A stretch of 64,000 bases of DNA from Candidatus Saccharibacteria bacterium oral taxon 488 (GTDB taxonomy: Bacteria > Patescibacteriota > Saccharimonadia > Saccharimonadales > Saccharimonadaceae): NCBI GenBank assembly GCA_013099015.1, contig CP039998.1:1-64000 (forward strand), read 5' to 3'. Shown here in pieces: positions 33,857-42,264 of the stretch. The notes beneath the pieces were generated by a model. The model saw only the letters and a list, made by a program, of their open reading frames with translations, was not told the DNA's origin and did not search any database. The position numbers and the translations under genes were made by a program. The stretch's first letter is position 1. Each line of letters starts with the position of its first letter.

Positions 33857-36013
33857 ATGCGGCTGCTACTGGTAACCAGAGGGATTCCCGGTTCTGGTAA
33901 GTCGACGTTTCTCGCGGAGCAGAGGCTTGATAATTATACGTTGTCGCCGGACGCGATACGATTGATGCTGGCGTCGCCGCAATTGATGATTGACGGACAG
34001 ACGACTATGCCATCGCGTCAAGACGCAATGGTGTGGCGGCTATTACACGAGATGCTGGAGCAGCGGATGACGCGGGGTGAGACGACGGTGGTTGATGCAA
34101 CACACACGACGCCGAATTATTTCAAGACGTATGGCGAGCTGTGTCGGAAATATCGCTACCGTCTGGTGGTGATTGATTTTGCTGATGTGCCGCTGGCGGT
34201 ATGTCAGCAGCGTAATAAAGAGCGGCCGAGCTATAAGGTGGTGCCGAGTAGCGTACTTGAGCGTATGCATCGGCGGCTGCAGCAGAGTTCGCTGCCGAAA
34301 TGGGTGACGGTGGTGCGGACAGCCAAGGAGGTGAATCAACTGCTTACTAATCAGCCAGAGAACGTTGATAGGTATCGGGCGATTCATCACATCGGCGATG
34401 TCCAGGGGTGTTTTACGCCGCTGAAGGAATATTTCGAGCGGTATCCGCTTCGGGACGATGAACTGTATATTTTTGTCGGTGACCTGTTGGATCGCGGTAC
34501 GGAGAATGATGCGGTGATACGATTTGTTTGTGACGAGTTGCTTGACCGACCAAACGTGCGGTTCGTCGAGGGTAATCATGAGCTGTATCTCTGGCAGTGG
34601 GCGACCGATCAACCGGTTGCGGCGCGGGTATTTAGCGAACAAACCCAGCCACAGCTGGAGGCGGCAGGCATTGATAAGCGCAAGGTAGCGCGGCTGATGC
34701 GGCGGATGGATCAATATATTTTGTACCAATTTCGAGGCCAAACCGTCTTGGTGACGCATGGCGGGCTCAGTACATTGCCGGAGCAGTTACCGCTGATGGC
34801 GACCAGTCAGCTGATCCATGGCGTGGGGGCGTATGATGAGGTTGGGGTGGTGGATGATGCATTTATGGCGCAGACTGATGACGCGACGTTTCAGATTCAT
34901 GGACATCGCAACAGGCAGAATTATCCTACACGGTACAACGAACGGTGCTACAATTTGGAGGGAAAGGTTGAGTTTGGCGGTGAGCTGCGAACAGTGCGGC
35001 TGGACGAGAACGGCATGACGCCGATCGCTATTCAAAACCAACGAGCAGCAGCGCGGCTGTATCCGGAAAACGCAGCGTTCCTAAGCCAGCTGCGACAGAA
35101 TCGCTACATTCGTGAATCAATCCTGCCAGGGGACATCAGCTCGTTTAATTTCAAGCCCGAGGCATTTTATCGCCAAGCATGGACGACGCAGACGATGCGG
35201 GCGCGCGGACTGTTTCTCAATACGCTGACGAACGAGATCGTGATTCGGGCCTATGATAAGTTTTTTAACATTGGCGAGCGGCGCGATACTGAACTAGCGG
35301 CGCTGGAGCAGACGATGGTCTTTCCGGCGCGGGCGTGGGTGAAGGAGAATGGATTTTTAGGATTAGTCGGGTATGATTCGGCGGCGGGCGGGCTGGTGAT
35401 GGCGTCAAAGTCGACGACCGAGGGTGACTATGCGGCGGCCTTTCGGCGGGAATTTTTGGAGCAATTTCGAGACCAGCTACCGTATATCAGTGACTATCTG
35501 CGCCGGCATAACGCGTGTCTATTGTTTGAGGTGGTGCTGCCACAATTCGACCCACATATTATCGCCTATGAATCGAACAAGTTGGTGCTGCTCGATATCG
35601 TCAAGCGGCAGGTTGTATACGGGGCGGTCGACCAGCAGGAGCGGGAGCGATTTGCGCGCGAGATCGGGGCGAACAGCAAGCGTCTGGCGGCGGAGTTTTC
35701 ATCGTGGAGCGAGTTTGCGGCGTGGCTTGATCAGCTTCACGGTATGGCGTATCGGTGGCAGGGTGAGCGGGTTGAGGGCTTTGTGCTCGAAGATGCTCGT
35801 GGTCATCATGTCAAGATCAAGCTTGATTATTATACCTTTTGGCGGCAGATGCGAACAGCGCTGGAGGCACTGCAGGCTGGTCGGCAGCCATCAACGAGGC
35901 CCGATTGTCCTGATCCGGCGCTGGCAGCACGGGTAATTGCATATATGCGGCAGCTGCCCGCTGAGGACTTAGCGCGGATGGACATCATCGCGCTGCGGCG
36001 ACGGTTTGAGTAG
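33857..36013 (+). CDS. Polynucleotide kinase-phosphatase-RNA ligase fusion (RNA repair)
   Basis: A 718-residue, three-domain enzyme. Residues 1-165 are a P-loop kinase (GIPGSGKST, 9-17) of the T4 Pnk type. Residues 175-385 are a metallophosphatase with GDVQG (180-184), GDLLDRG (208-214), GNHE (239-242) and HGH (348-350). Residues 430-700 resemble a T4 Rnl1-type RNA ligase with DKFFNIGE (467-474) and the likely nucleotidyl lysine in KENG (496-499). The same order occurs in bacterial Pnkp. It could heal and seal RNA breaks, for example tRNA cut by toxins. The ATG lies 3 bases after the MurE-like stop. Confidence 0.88.
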   Translation: MRLLLVTRGIPGSGKSTFLAEQRLDNYTLSPDAIRLMLASPQLMIDGQTTMPSRQDAMVWRLLHEMLEQRMTRGETTVVDATHTTPNYFKTYGELCRKYRYRLVVIDFADVPLAVCQQRNKERPSYKVVPSSVLERMHRRLQQSSLPKWVTVVRTAKEVNQLLTNQPENVDRYRAIHHIGDVQGCFTPLKEYFERYPLRDDELYIFVGDLLDRGTENDAVIRFVCDELLDRPNVRFVEGNHELYLWQWATDQPVAARVFSEQTQPQLEAAGIDKRKVARLMRRMDQYILYQFRGQTVLVTHGGLSTLPEQLPLMATSQLIHGVGAYDEVGVVDDAFMAQTDDATFQIHGHRNRQNYPTRYNERCYNLEGKVEFGGELRTVRLDENGMTPIAIQNQRAAARLYPENAAFLSQLRQNRYIRESILPGDISSFNFKPEAFYRQAWTTQTMRARGLFLNTLTNEIVIRAYDKFFNIGERRDTELAALEQTMVFPARAWVKENGFLGLVGYDSAAGGLVMASKSTTEGDYAAAFRREFLEQFRDQLPYISDYLRRHNACLLFEVVLPQFDPHIIAYESNKLVLLDIVKRQVVYGAVDQQERERFAREIGANSKRLAAEFSSWSEFAAWLDQLHGMAYRWQGERVEGFVLEDARGHHVKIKLDYYTFWRQMRTALEALQAGRQPSTRPDCPDPALAARVIAYMRQLPAEDLARMDIIALRRRFE

Positions 36014-36088
36014 GCGAGTGGCTGGTTTCTTGTCGAGCGTGGGGCGGTCTGATACAATTTTGACATAAGCATAGCGGAGGGGGCGCTT

Positions 36089-37270
36089 ATGTGGAAACGT
36101 ATTGTTAGTGTTATGGGAGCTACGTTAGCGGTGTGCATCGCAGTGCCGGCGACGGCTGGAGCGGCTTCTGAGTATGATGATCTGGTCGAGAAAGTGACGA
36201 CGAAGACTCTGATTAACTATGTGGATAATTATCATGGTAAGACATGCGGCTCACCGACGGATGATTATGCGAAGAAGTGGTTTTATTCTTTTAAAAGACA
36301 AAAATCTTTTGCAAATCCGCATCACCCTGAAGCTGTTGCAAGTCTTGAAAAAGCCATCAATTCACCAGCTGGTGCGTACGCGGTGATTTATACACAAAAG
36401 AACAATCACAATAACAATTCTAGTGCCTCGCTGGCTGCTGTGTATTGGACCGAAGATGGTAGGGATGATTTTGAGCTTAGTTTTCAACAAGTCAACAAGG
36501 TTCGTCGACTCGTAGTCCAGCGGAAGGCGGGGTCGCACAAGCAACTATATTTTGCAAGCATAGCGAGTCCAGCACTGCAGCAAATTAATTCAAATTATTG
36601 TATACCCGAATTTTTCTTAGGTTACACTAGCGGCAGTACTAGTCAATTTGCAATAGATGAGATTGGTCACAACAAGCTCCTCTCATCTAATTTTCGGACG
36701 GTTTATCCTGAAAACTACAGTGGTCTTCAAATAAATTCGGATGATCCGGGCGCGAAGTGGCAACCTGAGACGTCCGAATACGAAGATTTATTAGATAAAA
36801 TAACAACGAAGAAACTGATCAACTATATTAATAATTATTATGGCAAATCATGCGGCTCTTTTACAAGCGATTACTCTAATCAATGGATAACCTTGTTTGA
36901 ACACCAGAGCCGTTACTATGAGCGCCCCTATCATCAAGATGCAGTTGCCAGCCTACGTAGGGCAATGGCTTACGGTGATTATGTGGTTGTTTACGACCAG
37001 AGAAATAGCATAAAGCCGTTATCGCCATATTTGATAAGTGTGTATTGGACAGAAACCAAGGGAGCCTTCAGGGGACTCTTCCTTGGGGAGGACTCTTGGA
37101 GATCATTTAGTATAGTTCGCTCTAAGGGAATTAACGGCTCAGAAAGACTACATTCGGCAGTTATTGCTAGTCCGCGACTTCTTCAGAATTTTACTAATCA
37201 GTGTGACCCCGCTTTTTTATGGGGATATTCACAGTATCAAGTGTCGGAGGTTCATATACGCGAGGATTAG
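36089..37270 (+). CDS. Secreted protein with a duplicated domain; ends at an in-frame TAG
   Basis: A 393-residue exported protein. A signal peptide (about 1-27, ending TAGAAS) precedes two tandem copies of a domain of about 200 residues. They begin SEYDDLVEKVTTKTLINYV and SEYEDLLDKITTKKLINYI and share the CGS and NxC positions. The family is unknown. GGAGGGGG lies 7 bases before ATG and TGA TACAAT upstream. The reading frame continues past the TAG at 37268-37270 into the SGNH hydrolase. The sequence after the TAG (HRKLFTSTF) still aligns with the end of the first repeat (HNKLLSSNF), so the stop interrupts a once continuous frame. Confidence 0.8.
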   Translation: MWKRIVSVMGATLAVCIAVPATAGAASEYDDLVEKVTTKTLINYVDNYHGKTCGSPTDDYAKKWFYSFKRQKSFANPHHPEAVASLEKAINSPAGAYAVIYTQKNNHNNNSSASLAAVYWTEDGRDDFELSFQQVNKVRRLVVQRKAGSHKQLYFASIASPALQQINSNYCIPEFFLGYTSGSTSQFAIDEIGHNKLLSSNFRTVYPENYSGLQINSDDPGAKWQPETSEYEDLLDKITTKKLINYINNYYGKSCGSFTSDYSNQWITLFEHQSRYYERPYHQDAVASLRRAMAYGDYVVVYDQRNSIKPLSPYLISVYWTETKGAFRGLFLGEDSWRSFSIVRSKGINGSERLHSAVIASPRLLQNFTNQCDPAFLWGYSQYQVSEVHIRED

Positions 37271-37417
37271 CACAGAAAGCTTTTCACCTCAACCTTCAAC
37301 GTCGAATATCCAGACGGCTATAAGAGTAAACCGATTCCTGGCGATCGACGCAATGTTACGTACCTTGCCCTTGGCGATTCCTTCTCCAGCGGCGAAGGTG
37401 ACACTGACAAAAATCCG

Positions 37418-39199
37418 GTGACTGGCCGGAAGTATTATCGCCAGTGGACGGATGTGAATGAAGATAAGGCGAAGGGTGCGCCGAAGGAAAAGTGCCATGT
37501 CAGCACGCGTTCGTATCCGTACAAGCTGGCGAATTGGATGGGGCTGGGTAGCGGCCCGTCGGCGGCGTGGGCGTCGGTTGCGTGTAGTGGGGCGACGGTG
37601 TATGACATGAATTGGGACAATTCGGGCGGCTATGAAGGGCAGGACAGCCCGCTCGGGCGGTTGCATGGCTATGATAATAAAGGAACACTGCAGAAGATGG
37701 CGCTCAACGAGATGATTCCAGGGCGCGTCAAGCAAATCGAGTTCGTAAAGAAATACCAACCAAAGGTGATCACGCTGACGGCGGGAGGGAATGATGTGGG
37801 GTTTGGTAAAAAGATTAAGGATTGCGTTCATTATATTAAAAGCATAGGAACGTGTGATTGGGCCAAAGACGAGATGAACACCCTGGGGTCGCAGATTAAG
37901 GGTCAATTTGATCGCCTTGTCGGACTATATAAAGAGTTAAAAGCTGCAAGCCCTAAATCAAAAATATATGCAATAGGATATCCACAATTTATCACAGATA
38001 CAGAGCCAGCCGCATGTGGACTGAATGCTGGAGCTATAGACCTGGATGAGCGACGCATGATAGTCCGCGCTACTCAGTATATGAACAAAGTAATCGAAGC
38101 TGCTGCGCGCAAAGCTGGTGTAAAATATGTAGATATTTCACAAGCACTGAACGGTGGTAAGATGTGTGAGAAGCATCAGATCTACATGACAGGTATAGTA
38201 GGCTTGGGTGAGCAAGAAAGTTACCATCCAAACAAGCTTGGTCATGTTAAGATATTTACTGAGATAGCAAAACAACTTGATCACGAGGATTTATCGACTT
38301 ATAGCAAATACCCTACTGCTGGCGATGAATCAGTGAACGCACCTTCATCAATCTATTTTGACAAAGGTGCACCTTCGTCTGTGAATACTACAATGCTAGC
38401 AAACTCCAAACCTTCAAAAGGCAGCAAGCAGAGAGTTGCGCTGGCAAAGAGCTCGCTGCAACCTGGTAGTTCGGCTCGTGTCGAGATTCGATCTAAGCCG
38501 GTGGACCTGGGCAGCTATACTGTGTCAAGCGACGGATCTATGAGGGAAACGATAACTATTCCAGACAACATTCCCGCCGGCTATCACACCCTATTTGTGT
38601 ATGGCAAATCCGTAAGTGGCGAGGATATCAAGATTACTCAGACACTGCTAGTAACGGGCAAAGATAAGGAAGATCTTGACGATGATGGAGTAAAAGACGC
38701 TAATCAACCATGTGGAGCCTTTTTGAAAGCTTCGGGGAAAGACGAAGACCTTGACGGCATCGACGATGCCTGCGATCCTGAAGTTACCGACCCGATTCTC
38801 TATACAGCTCGCAATGGTAAATCAGAGTTTAATGAAGACGAAGGTAAAATCTATGTCTTTCGCAATACTAGAGCAGCGAAATTAACAGGTGTAAACAATG
38901 ACTATATTGACAAATCAAGTAACAAAGATAATACCGAAGCACTCATTGCCAGCAGTCTTACAGAAGATACCAAAAACCTCTCCTTTAGTAAACTTGTCAT
39001 CGCAAAAGAAGACGATAAAGACAATAATATTTCAAAAGGCATGCCTATAGTTTTAGCCAAAGATATCAACGAGAAGTGCTACGCTTTGGGGCCTGAAGAC
39101 TATTTGTCGCCCGCATTGAGGCCAGGATCAAACGGTTACAAACCACGAGGATTAATAAAATTAAATAGACTACCGAAGGGGGTGAGTTGTGAAGAATAA
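37418..39199 (+). CDS. SGNH hydrolase with acidic C-terminal domain; 5' end lies across a TAG
   Basis: GDSL-type esterase/lipase. From the only available start, GTG at 37418, the product has 593 residues and lacks block I, which is encoded just upstream (YLALGDSFSSGEG, Ser codon at 37379-37381). The frame is open from 37271 and is the same as that of the preceding gene. Other catalytic parts are present: TAGGNDVGF (block III) and SYHPNKLGH (catalytic His). A beta-rich spacer and an acidic DLDDDGVKD / DEDLDGIDD calcium-site-like C-terminal domain follow. There is no ATG, GTG or TTG between 37271 and 37417. It is thus either the second half of a broken gene or made by read-through. Confidence 0.7.
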   Translation: MTGRKYYRQWTDVNEDKAKGAPKEKCHVSTRSYPYKLANWMGLGSGPSAAWASVACSGATVYDMNWDNSGGYEGQDSPLGRLHGYDNKGTLQKMALNEMIPGRVKQIEFVKKYQPKVITLTAGGNDVGFGKKIKDCVHYIKSIGTCDWAKDEMNTLGSQIKGQFDRLVGLYKELKAASPKSKIYAIGYPQFITDTEPAACGLNAGAIDLDERRMIVRATQYMNKVIEAAARKAGVKYVDISQALNGGKMCEKHQIYMTGIVGLGEQESYHPNKLGHVKIFTEIAKQLDHEDLSTYSKYPTAGDESVNAPSSIYFDKGAPSSVNTTMLANSKPSKGSKQRVALAKSSLQPGSSARVEIRSKPVDLGSYTVSSDGSMRETITIPDNIPAGYHTLFVYGKSVSGEDIKITQTLLVTGKDKEDLDDDGVKDANQPCGAFLKASGKDEDLDGIDDACDPEVTDPILYTARNGKSEFNEDEGKIYVFRNTRAAKLTGVNNDYIDKSSNKDNTEALIASSLTEDTKNLSFSKLVIAKEDDKDNNISKGMPIVLAKDINEKCYALGPEDYLSPALRPGSNGYKPRGLIKLNRLPKGVSCEE

Positions 39200-39530
39200 A
39201 GAAATAGTTAATGATAATATATCTGGTAAGTTAATAAATAAAAAATCTATCAGTAAAAAAATACGGGTGGCTGGTCTGTATACTCAAACTTTTGCCGGAC
39301 TTCTAGTCGTATTCTGGTTATATAGCTGGATGGTAGCGAATCTAATAAGTGACCAAACCTCTATGCTCTATAAAATTATAGCAGGAGTAGTAATTTTGTG
39401 CTCGCTTGTAAATGTCCTCCTACTTAAAAAATGGTGGCAACGACTTATCTGGGTGTTTATTGTTCTTGTTTTTGTCGCAATCTTAACTTATTGGATTGGC
39501 TGGGACTTATATAGCGATATACGTTTTTAG
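39189..39530 (+). CDS. Small membrane protein A of the accessory array
   Basis: A 113-residue protein with a basic N-terminus and three hydrophobic helices (about 35-55, 60-80, 85-105), ending in SDIRF. It begins with GTG inside the last codons of the SGNH hydrolase gene (11-base overlap). The ribosome site AAGGGGGTGA is formed by the coding sequence of the upstream C-terminus. The gene at 40089 has the same start overlap and ending, so the two are probably related. Function unknown; an immunity-like role is a possibility. Confidence 0.7.
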   Translation: MKNKEIVNDNISGKLINKKSISKKIRVAGLYTQTFAGLLVVFWLYSWMVANLISDQTSMLYKIIAGVVILCSLVNVLLLKKWWQRLIWVFIVLVFVAILTYWIGWDLYSDIRF

Positions 39531-39553
39531 CGGTGGGAAAAAGAGGAGAATAT

Positions 39554-40099
39554 ATGGCTATGGTCTCAAAATCCCAGGATATCGACGAAAACGGCACGCC
39601 GGACAAACTTCAACCCTGCGGAGCTTTCACTCAAGCTGCTAATAAAGACGAAGACCTTGATGGCATCGACGACGCCTGCGACCCTGAAATTACCGACCCC
39701 ATCCTCTACACTGCTCGCAACGGCAAGTCGTCGCTTGGCGAAGATGAGAATCGGATTTATCTCTTTCGCAATACGCGAGCAGCTAACTTAACTGGCGTCA
39801 CAAACGATTACGTTGACAAGTCAAAAAACCAGAACAATGCTGACGCGCTGGTTGGACATACTTTAAGCGAAGAGACGCGCGGACTTGCATTCAATAAACT
39901 GGTCGTTATGAAAGAAGATGATGGTGACATCAAAAAAGGAACGCCAATCGTTCTCGCCAAAGATATAAACGAGAAGTGCTACGCCCTAAAACCAGAAGAT
40001 TACCTATCGCCAGCACTAAAACCCGGATCAAAAGAGTATAAGCTACGAGGATTAATAAAACTAAATACACTACCGAAGGGGGTTGGTTGTGAAGAATAA
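39554..40099 (+). CDS. Orphan C-terminal domain of the SGNH hydrolase (duplicate cassette)
   Basis: A 181-residue protein that repeats, with high identity, only the acidic C-terminal domain of the upstream hydrolase: DEDLDGIDDACDPE, ITDPILYTARNGKS, PIVLAKDINEKCYAL and the terminal LPKGVGCEE. It has no signal peptide and no catalytic part. Start chosen at 39554, where GAGGAG is 6 bases upstream; a longer frame starts at 39533. It is either a remnant of a tandem duplication or an orphan cassette for recombination into the large gene. Confidence 0.75.
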   Translation: MAMVSKSQDIDENGTPDKLQPCGAFTQAANKDEDLDGIDDACDPEITDPILYTARNGKSSLGEDENRIYLFRNTRAANLTGVTNDYVDKSKNQNNADALVGHTLSEETRGLAFNKLVVMKEDDGDIKKGTPIVLAKDINEKCYALKPEDYLSPALKPGSKEYKLRGLIKLNTLPKGVGCEE

Positions 40100-40400
40100 A
40101 GACAATACATCAAAAGTCGGGACCGTGACAGTCGCTCAGATTTTCTTTGCTATACTGGCGATAGTGTTGTGTGGCTGCCTTGTTTACGGGTATAGCGGAG
40201 TATATATTTCCGATTCTACATCGGATATTCTCATCAAGATCATGGCAACTGGTTCAGTAGTATTATTTATGGGCTCTGCTTGTTTGGCGATTATTGTAAA
40301 AAATAAAATTCGATGGATATGGGCTGCTGTTACTGGGTTGCTTATTGTGATTTTGTTATTTCTTATACATGAGCTCGGTAGCTTAAGGTTTCGATTTTGA
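40089..40400 (+). CDS. Small membrane protein B of the accessory array
   Basis: A 103-residue protein with three hydrophobic helices, ending in LRFRF. It starts with GTG (KNKDN) overlapping the orphan cassette by 11 bases, exactly as protein A overlaps the hydrolase. Its topology and ending match protein A, though the sequences have diverged. Family unknown. Confidence 0.68.
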   Translation: MKNKDNTSKVGTVTVAQIFFAILAIVLCGCLVYGYSGVYISDSTSDILIKIMATGSVVLFMGSACLAIIVKNKIRWIWAAVTGLLIVILLFLIHELGSLRFRF

Positions 40401-40407
40401 ACTAGGC

Positions 40408-40456
40408 ATTGATAAACTAAATACACTACCGAAGGGGGCAAGTTGTGAAGAATAAG
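40408..40456 (+). repeat. Repeated start module, copy 3 (upstream coding part lost)
   Basis: About 49 bases nearly identical to 39149-39200 and 40049-40100. In those copies the module encodes the end of the C-terminal domain (IKLN-LPKGV-CEE) plus the ribosome site and GTG of the next gene. Here no upstream gene exists, so only the ribosome site and start (GTG at 40445) remain. It is a footprint of past tandem duplication. Confidence 0.75.
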
Positions 40457-40744
40457 AAAGTTATAAAGTACTCAATCATGCTGTATACTGGTATGCTGTC
40501 GGTTTTAGGATTGTGCCAGTTTCTAGGCATACCAAACCTTGATACAGCCTCAAGATACGACAGGATGTTGCTGGGAGCGACTATATGGTGGTTGGGTGTG
40601 GCCGGGGTTATTATAAATGTGATTATTGCAACAAGGCTTAGAACATTGAGGACCTTGGCTGTTGTCCTGCTAATGTTGTGTATCGTGTTTGGCTTGGTCG
40701 GTGGTTTTCATTATTATCTGGCAGTTAACTGGAAATGGGGTTGA
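40445..40744 (+). CDS. Small membrane protein C of the accessory array
   Basis: A 99-residue protein with three helices. It starts with GTG within module copy 3. It is clearly paralogous to the protein at 41076: both share FLGIPNLD or FAGIPNLD, then a helix, then LRTLAVVLL or LRSIAVVLL and a late FHYY or FHYF. Family unknown. Confidence 0.7.
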   Translation: MKNKKVIKYSIMLYTGMLSVLGLCQFLGIPNLDTASRYDRMLLGATIWWLGVAGVIINVIIATRLRTLRTLAVVLLMLCIVFGLVGGFHYYLAVNWKWG

Positions 40745-40747
40745 TCC

Positions 40748-41032
40748 GTGAAGAATAAGAAAATAATTGTGGGATTATCAATTATTGTCCCAATGTTAAT
40801 ATTGTTGCTAGAATACTACATAATCGGTCCGCTATTGGCTGATGGTGTCAGTATATTTGTTGCACAATGCTCGTTGCTAGCTTTGAGTGTTATATTTATG
40901 ATAGCGGGCATTGTCATTTTAGTGAGAGCTTCTGGGGGTTATAAATTTTGTTGTGTACCCAGTATCGTCGCCAGCTTATTACTCGTTTTTGGATATTTTT
41001 TGTCCGAGGCTGTAAAAGAGATACGGTTCTAG
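40748..41032 (+). CDS. Small membrane protein D of the accessory array
   Basis: A 94-residue protein with three helices. It begins with GTG AAG AAT AAG, 3 bases after protein C, and ends in KEIRF. Its GGYKFCCVPSIVASLL resembles GIYKLCAFSSLAVAAL of the protein at 41965, so these two form a second paralogous pair. Confidence 0.68.
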   Translation: MKNKKIIVGLSIIVPMLILLLEYYIIGPLLADGVSIFVAQCSLLALSVIFMIAGIVILVRASGGYKFCCVPSIVASLLLVFGYFLSEAVKEIRF

Positions 41033-41075
41033 TGAGCTTGGAAAGTAAAATGTGTTATGCTCAACAAGGTGGGCT

Positions 41076-41381
41076 GTGAAGAAAAATAAGATTGTAAAAT
41101 ACGCCACGACAACTTATACATGTCTATTGGCGGTAATGGCATTTTGCCTATTCGCGGGAATACCGAATCTAGACATGAATCCGAGGCAAGTTAACTCACT
41201 GTTAGGGATCATTCTTGTGTGGGTAAGTGTGATCGGTATAGCTATAAACCTGCTCACGGTAATTTTTATAAAAAGTCTACGCTCCATTGCCGTAGTGCTG
41301 CTCATCGTATGCACATTTGCACTGGCAGAAGGATGTTTTCATTATTTTTGGTTTTCACAGCCATTCGCAGGGGGACGGTGA
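41076..41381 (+). CDS. Small membrane protein E of the accessory array
   Basis: A 101-residue paralogue of protein C. Start chosen at GTG 41076 (KKNKIVKYA), by analogy with the other members; a longer frame starts at 41052. It carries FAGIPNLD and LRSIAVVLL, and has three predicted helices. Confidence 0.68.
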   Translation: MKKNKIVKYATTTYTCLLAVMAFCLFAGIPNLDMNPRQVNSLLGIILVWVSVIGIAINLLTVIFIKSLRSIAVVLLIVCTFALAEGCFHYFWFSQPFAGGR

Positions 41382-41408
41382 AGTAGCGCATGGTTAATCA
41401 CACCATGA

Positions 41409-41462
41409 AGATTAATAAAACTAAATAAACTACCAAAGGGGGTAAGTTGTGAAAAAGAATAA
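41409..41462 (+). repeat. Repeated start module, copy 4 (upstream coding part lost)
   Basis: The module found at 39149, 40049 and 40408 occurs again with a few changes (CCAAAGGGGG for CCGAAGGGGG) and supplies the ribosome site and GTG of the gene at 41449. A fainter fifth copy is at 41815-41842. Confidence 0.7.
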
Positions 41463-41811
41463 AAAGATAAAGATAACGCAGAATATATTATTGACGGCCG
41501 TCATGGCTACCATGCCGCTACTCGTGGTGCGAGGTGATACATATCAAATAGGGCTGATTATAGAATGTATTGCGGCCGTGATTAGTCTGTTATTATTGTT
41601 TACTTCTGCGAATAGAAGAAAGAATTTTCCACTTTCACATCTGGCGGCTGTTTTATGGCTATTTATCCCCGTGTCATTTTTGTTCCTACTGCAGACATCC
41701 TTGTTTGGGGGCGGTTTTGAAGGGCTTTCTAATTGGGCGAGAACCGGACTCATGGTTGGTATCGTCGCTATAATATTGACAAGTATTCAGCTGTTCAGAG
41801 TGAATCGTTAA
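41449..41811 (+). CDS. Small membrane protein F of the accessory array
   Basis: A 120-residue protein with four hydrophobic helices (about 10-25, 32-50, 60-83, 98-116). It starts with GTG in module copy 4. It does not resemble the other members beyond size, topology and start. Family unknown. Confidence 0.68.
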   Translation: MKKNKKIKITQNILLTAVMATMPLLVVRGDTYQIGLIIECIAAVISLLLLFTSANRRKNFPLSHLAAVLWLFIPVSFLFLLQTSLFGGGFEGLSNWARTGLMVGIVAIILTSIQLFRVNR

Positions 41812-41832
41812 TGGGGTTTGATAGGGTGAGTT

Positions 41833-41922
41833 GTGAAGATGAGCCAACAAGTACGTCAGAACACCAAGGACACGACCGGGAAATTTCATTACTATTTGGT
41901 GGCTACTTGGTCGTGGCGATAG
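41833..41922 (+). pseudogene. Decayed small-gene remnant with the array start module
   Basis: GGGTGAGTT followed by GTG AAG ATG matches the start module, but the frame closes after 29 codons and lacks hydrophobic helices. It looks like the leftover start of another small membrane-protein gene. Confidence 0.45.
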
Positions 41923-41964
41923 GTTGATTAACTAACACAGCCGATTTATCATGAGGGGTAGGTT

Positions 41965-42264
41965 ATGAAAGACAATGTAGCGACGACGGACAAGCCATAC
42001 TTAAGCGATACAGCAGTAGTTTTGCTGGTAGTCGCACCGATAGCTTTGTGCGTGCTGCTCTTTGTTATGGCGCGATGGGATACGTGGTGGATTCGTGAAT
42101 ACCATGTTACTGAGATAGCGGCAATGGCGCTGCCAATGCTGTTGTCGGCGGCGGGGGTGTGGATGGTGGTGTGGCTGAAGGGTATATATAAACTCTGTGC
42201 GTTCAGTAGCCTCGCGGTAGCGGCATTGTTCTGGCTGGCGTTCCTTTATAAGTTATCGCAGTAA
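41965..42264 (+). CDS. Small membrane protein G of the accessory array
   Basis: A 99-residue protein with three helices, related to protein D through GIYKLCAFSSLAVAAL. It starts with ATG rather than GTG, preceded by GAGGGGTAGG. Its last 12 bases overlap the convergent gene on the minus strand. It is the last member of the array. Confidence 0.7.
   Translation: MKDNVATTDKPYLSDTAVVLLVVAPIALCVLLFVMARWDTWWIREYHVTEIAAMALPMLLSAAGVWMVVWLKGIYKLCAFSSLAVAALFWLAFLYKLSQ

Noticed and set aside
37268..37270. Genome-wide reassignment of TAG, or of TGA as in Gracilibacteria
   Set aside because: dnaN and pilins 5 and 6 end in TAG, and pilin 1 ends in TGA at the right place, so both codons act as stops in this genome.
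39149..41842. CRISPR-like array
   Set aside because: The repeats are unevenly spaced by 300-1000 bases, coincide with gene starts and have no cas genes nearby.
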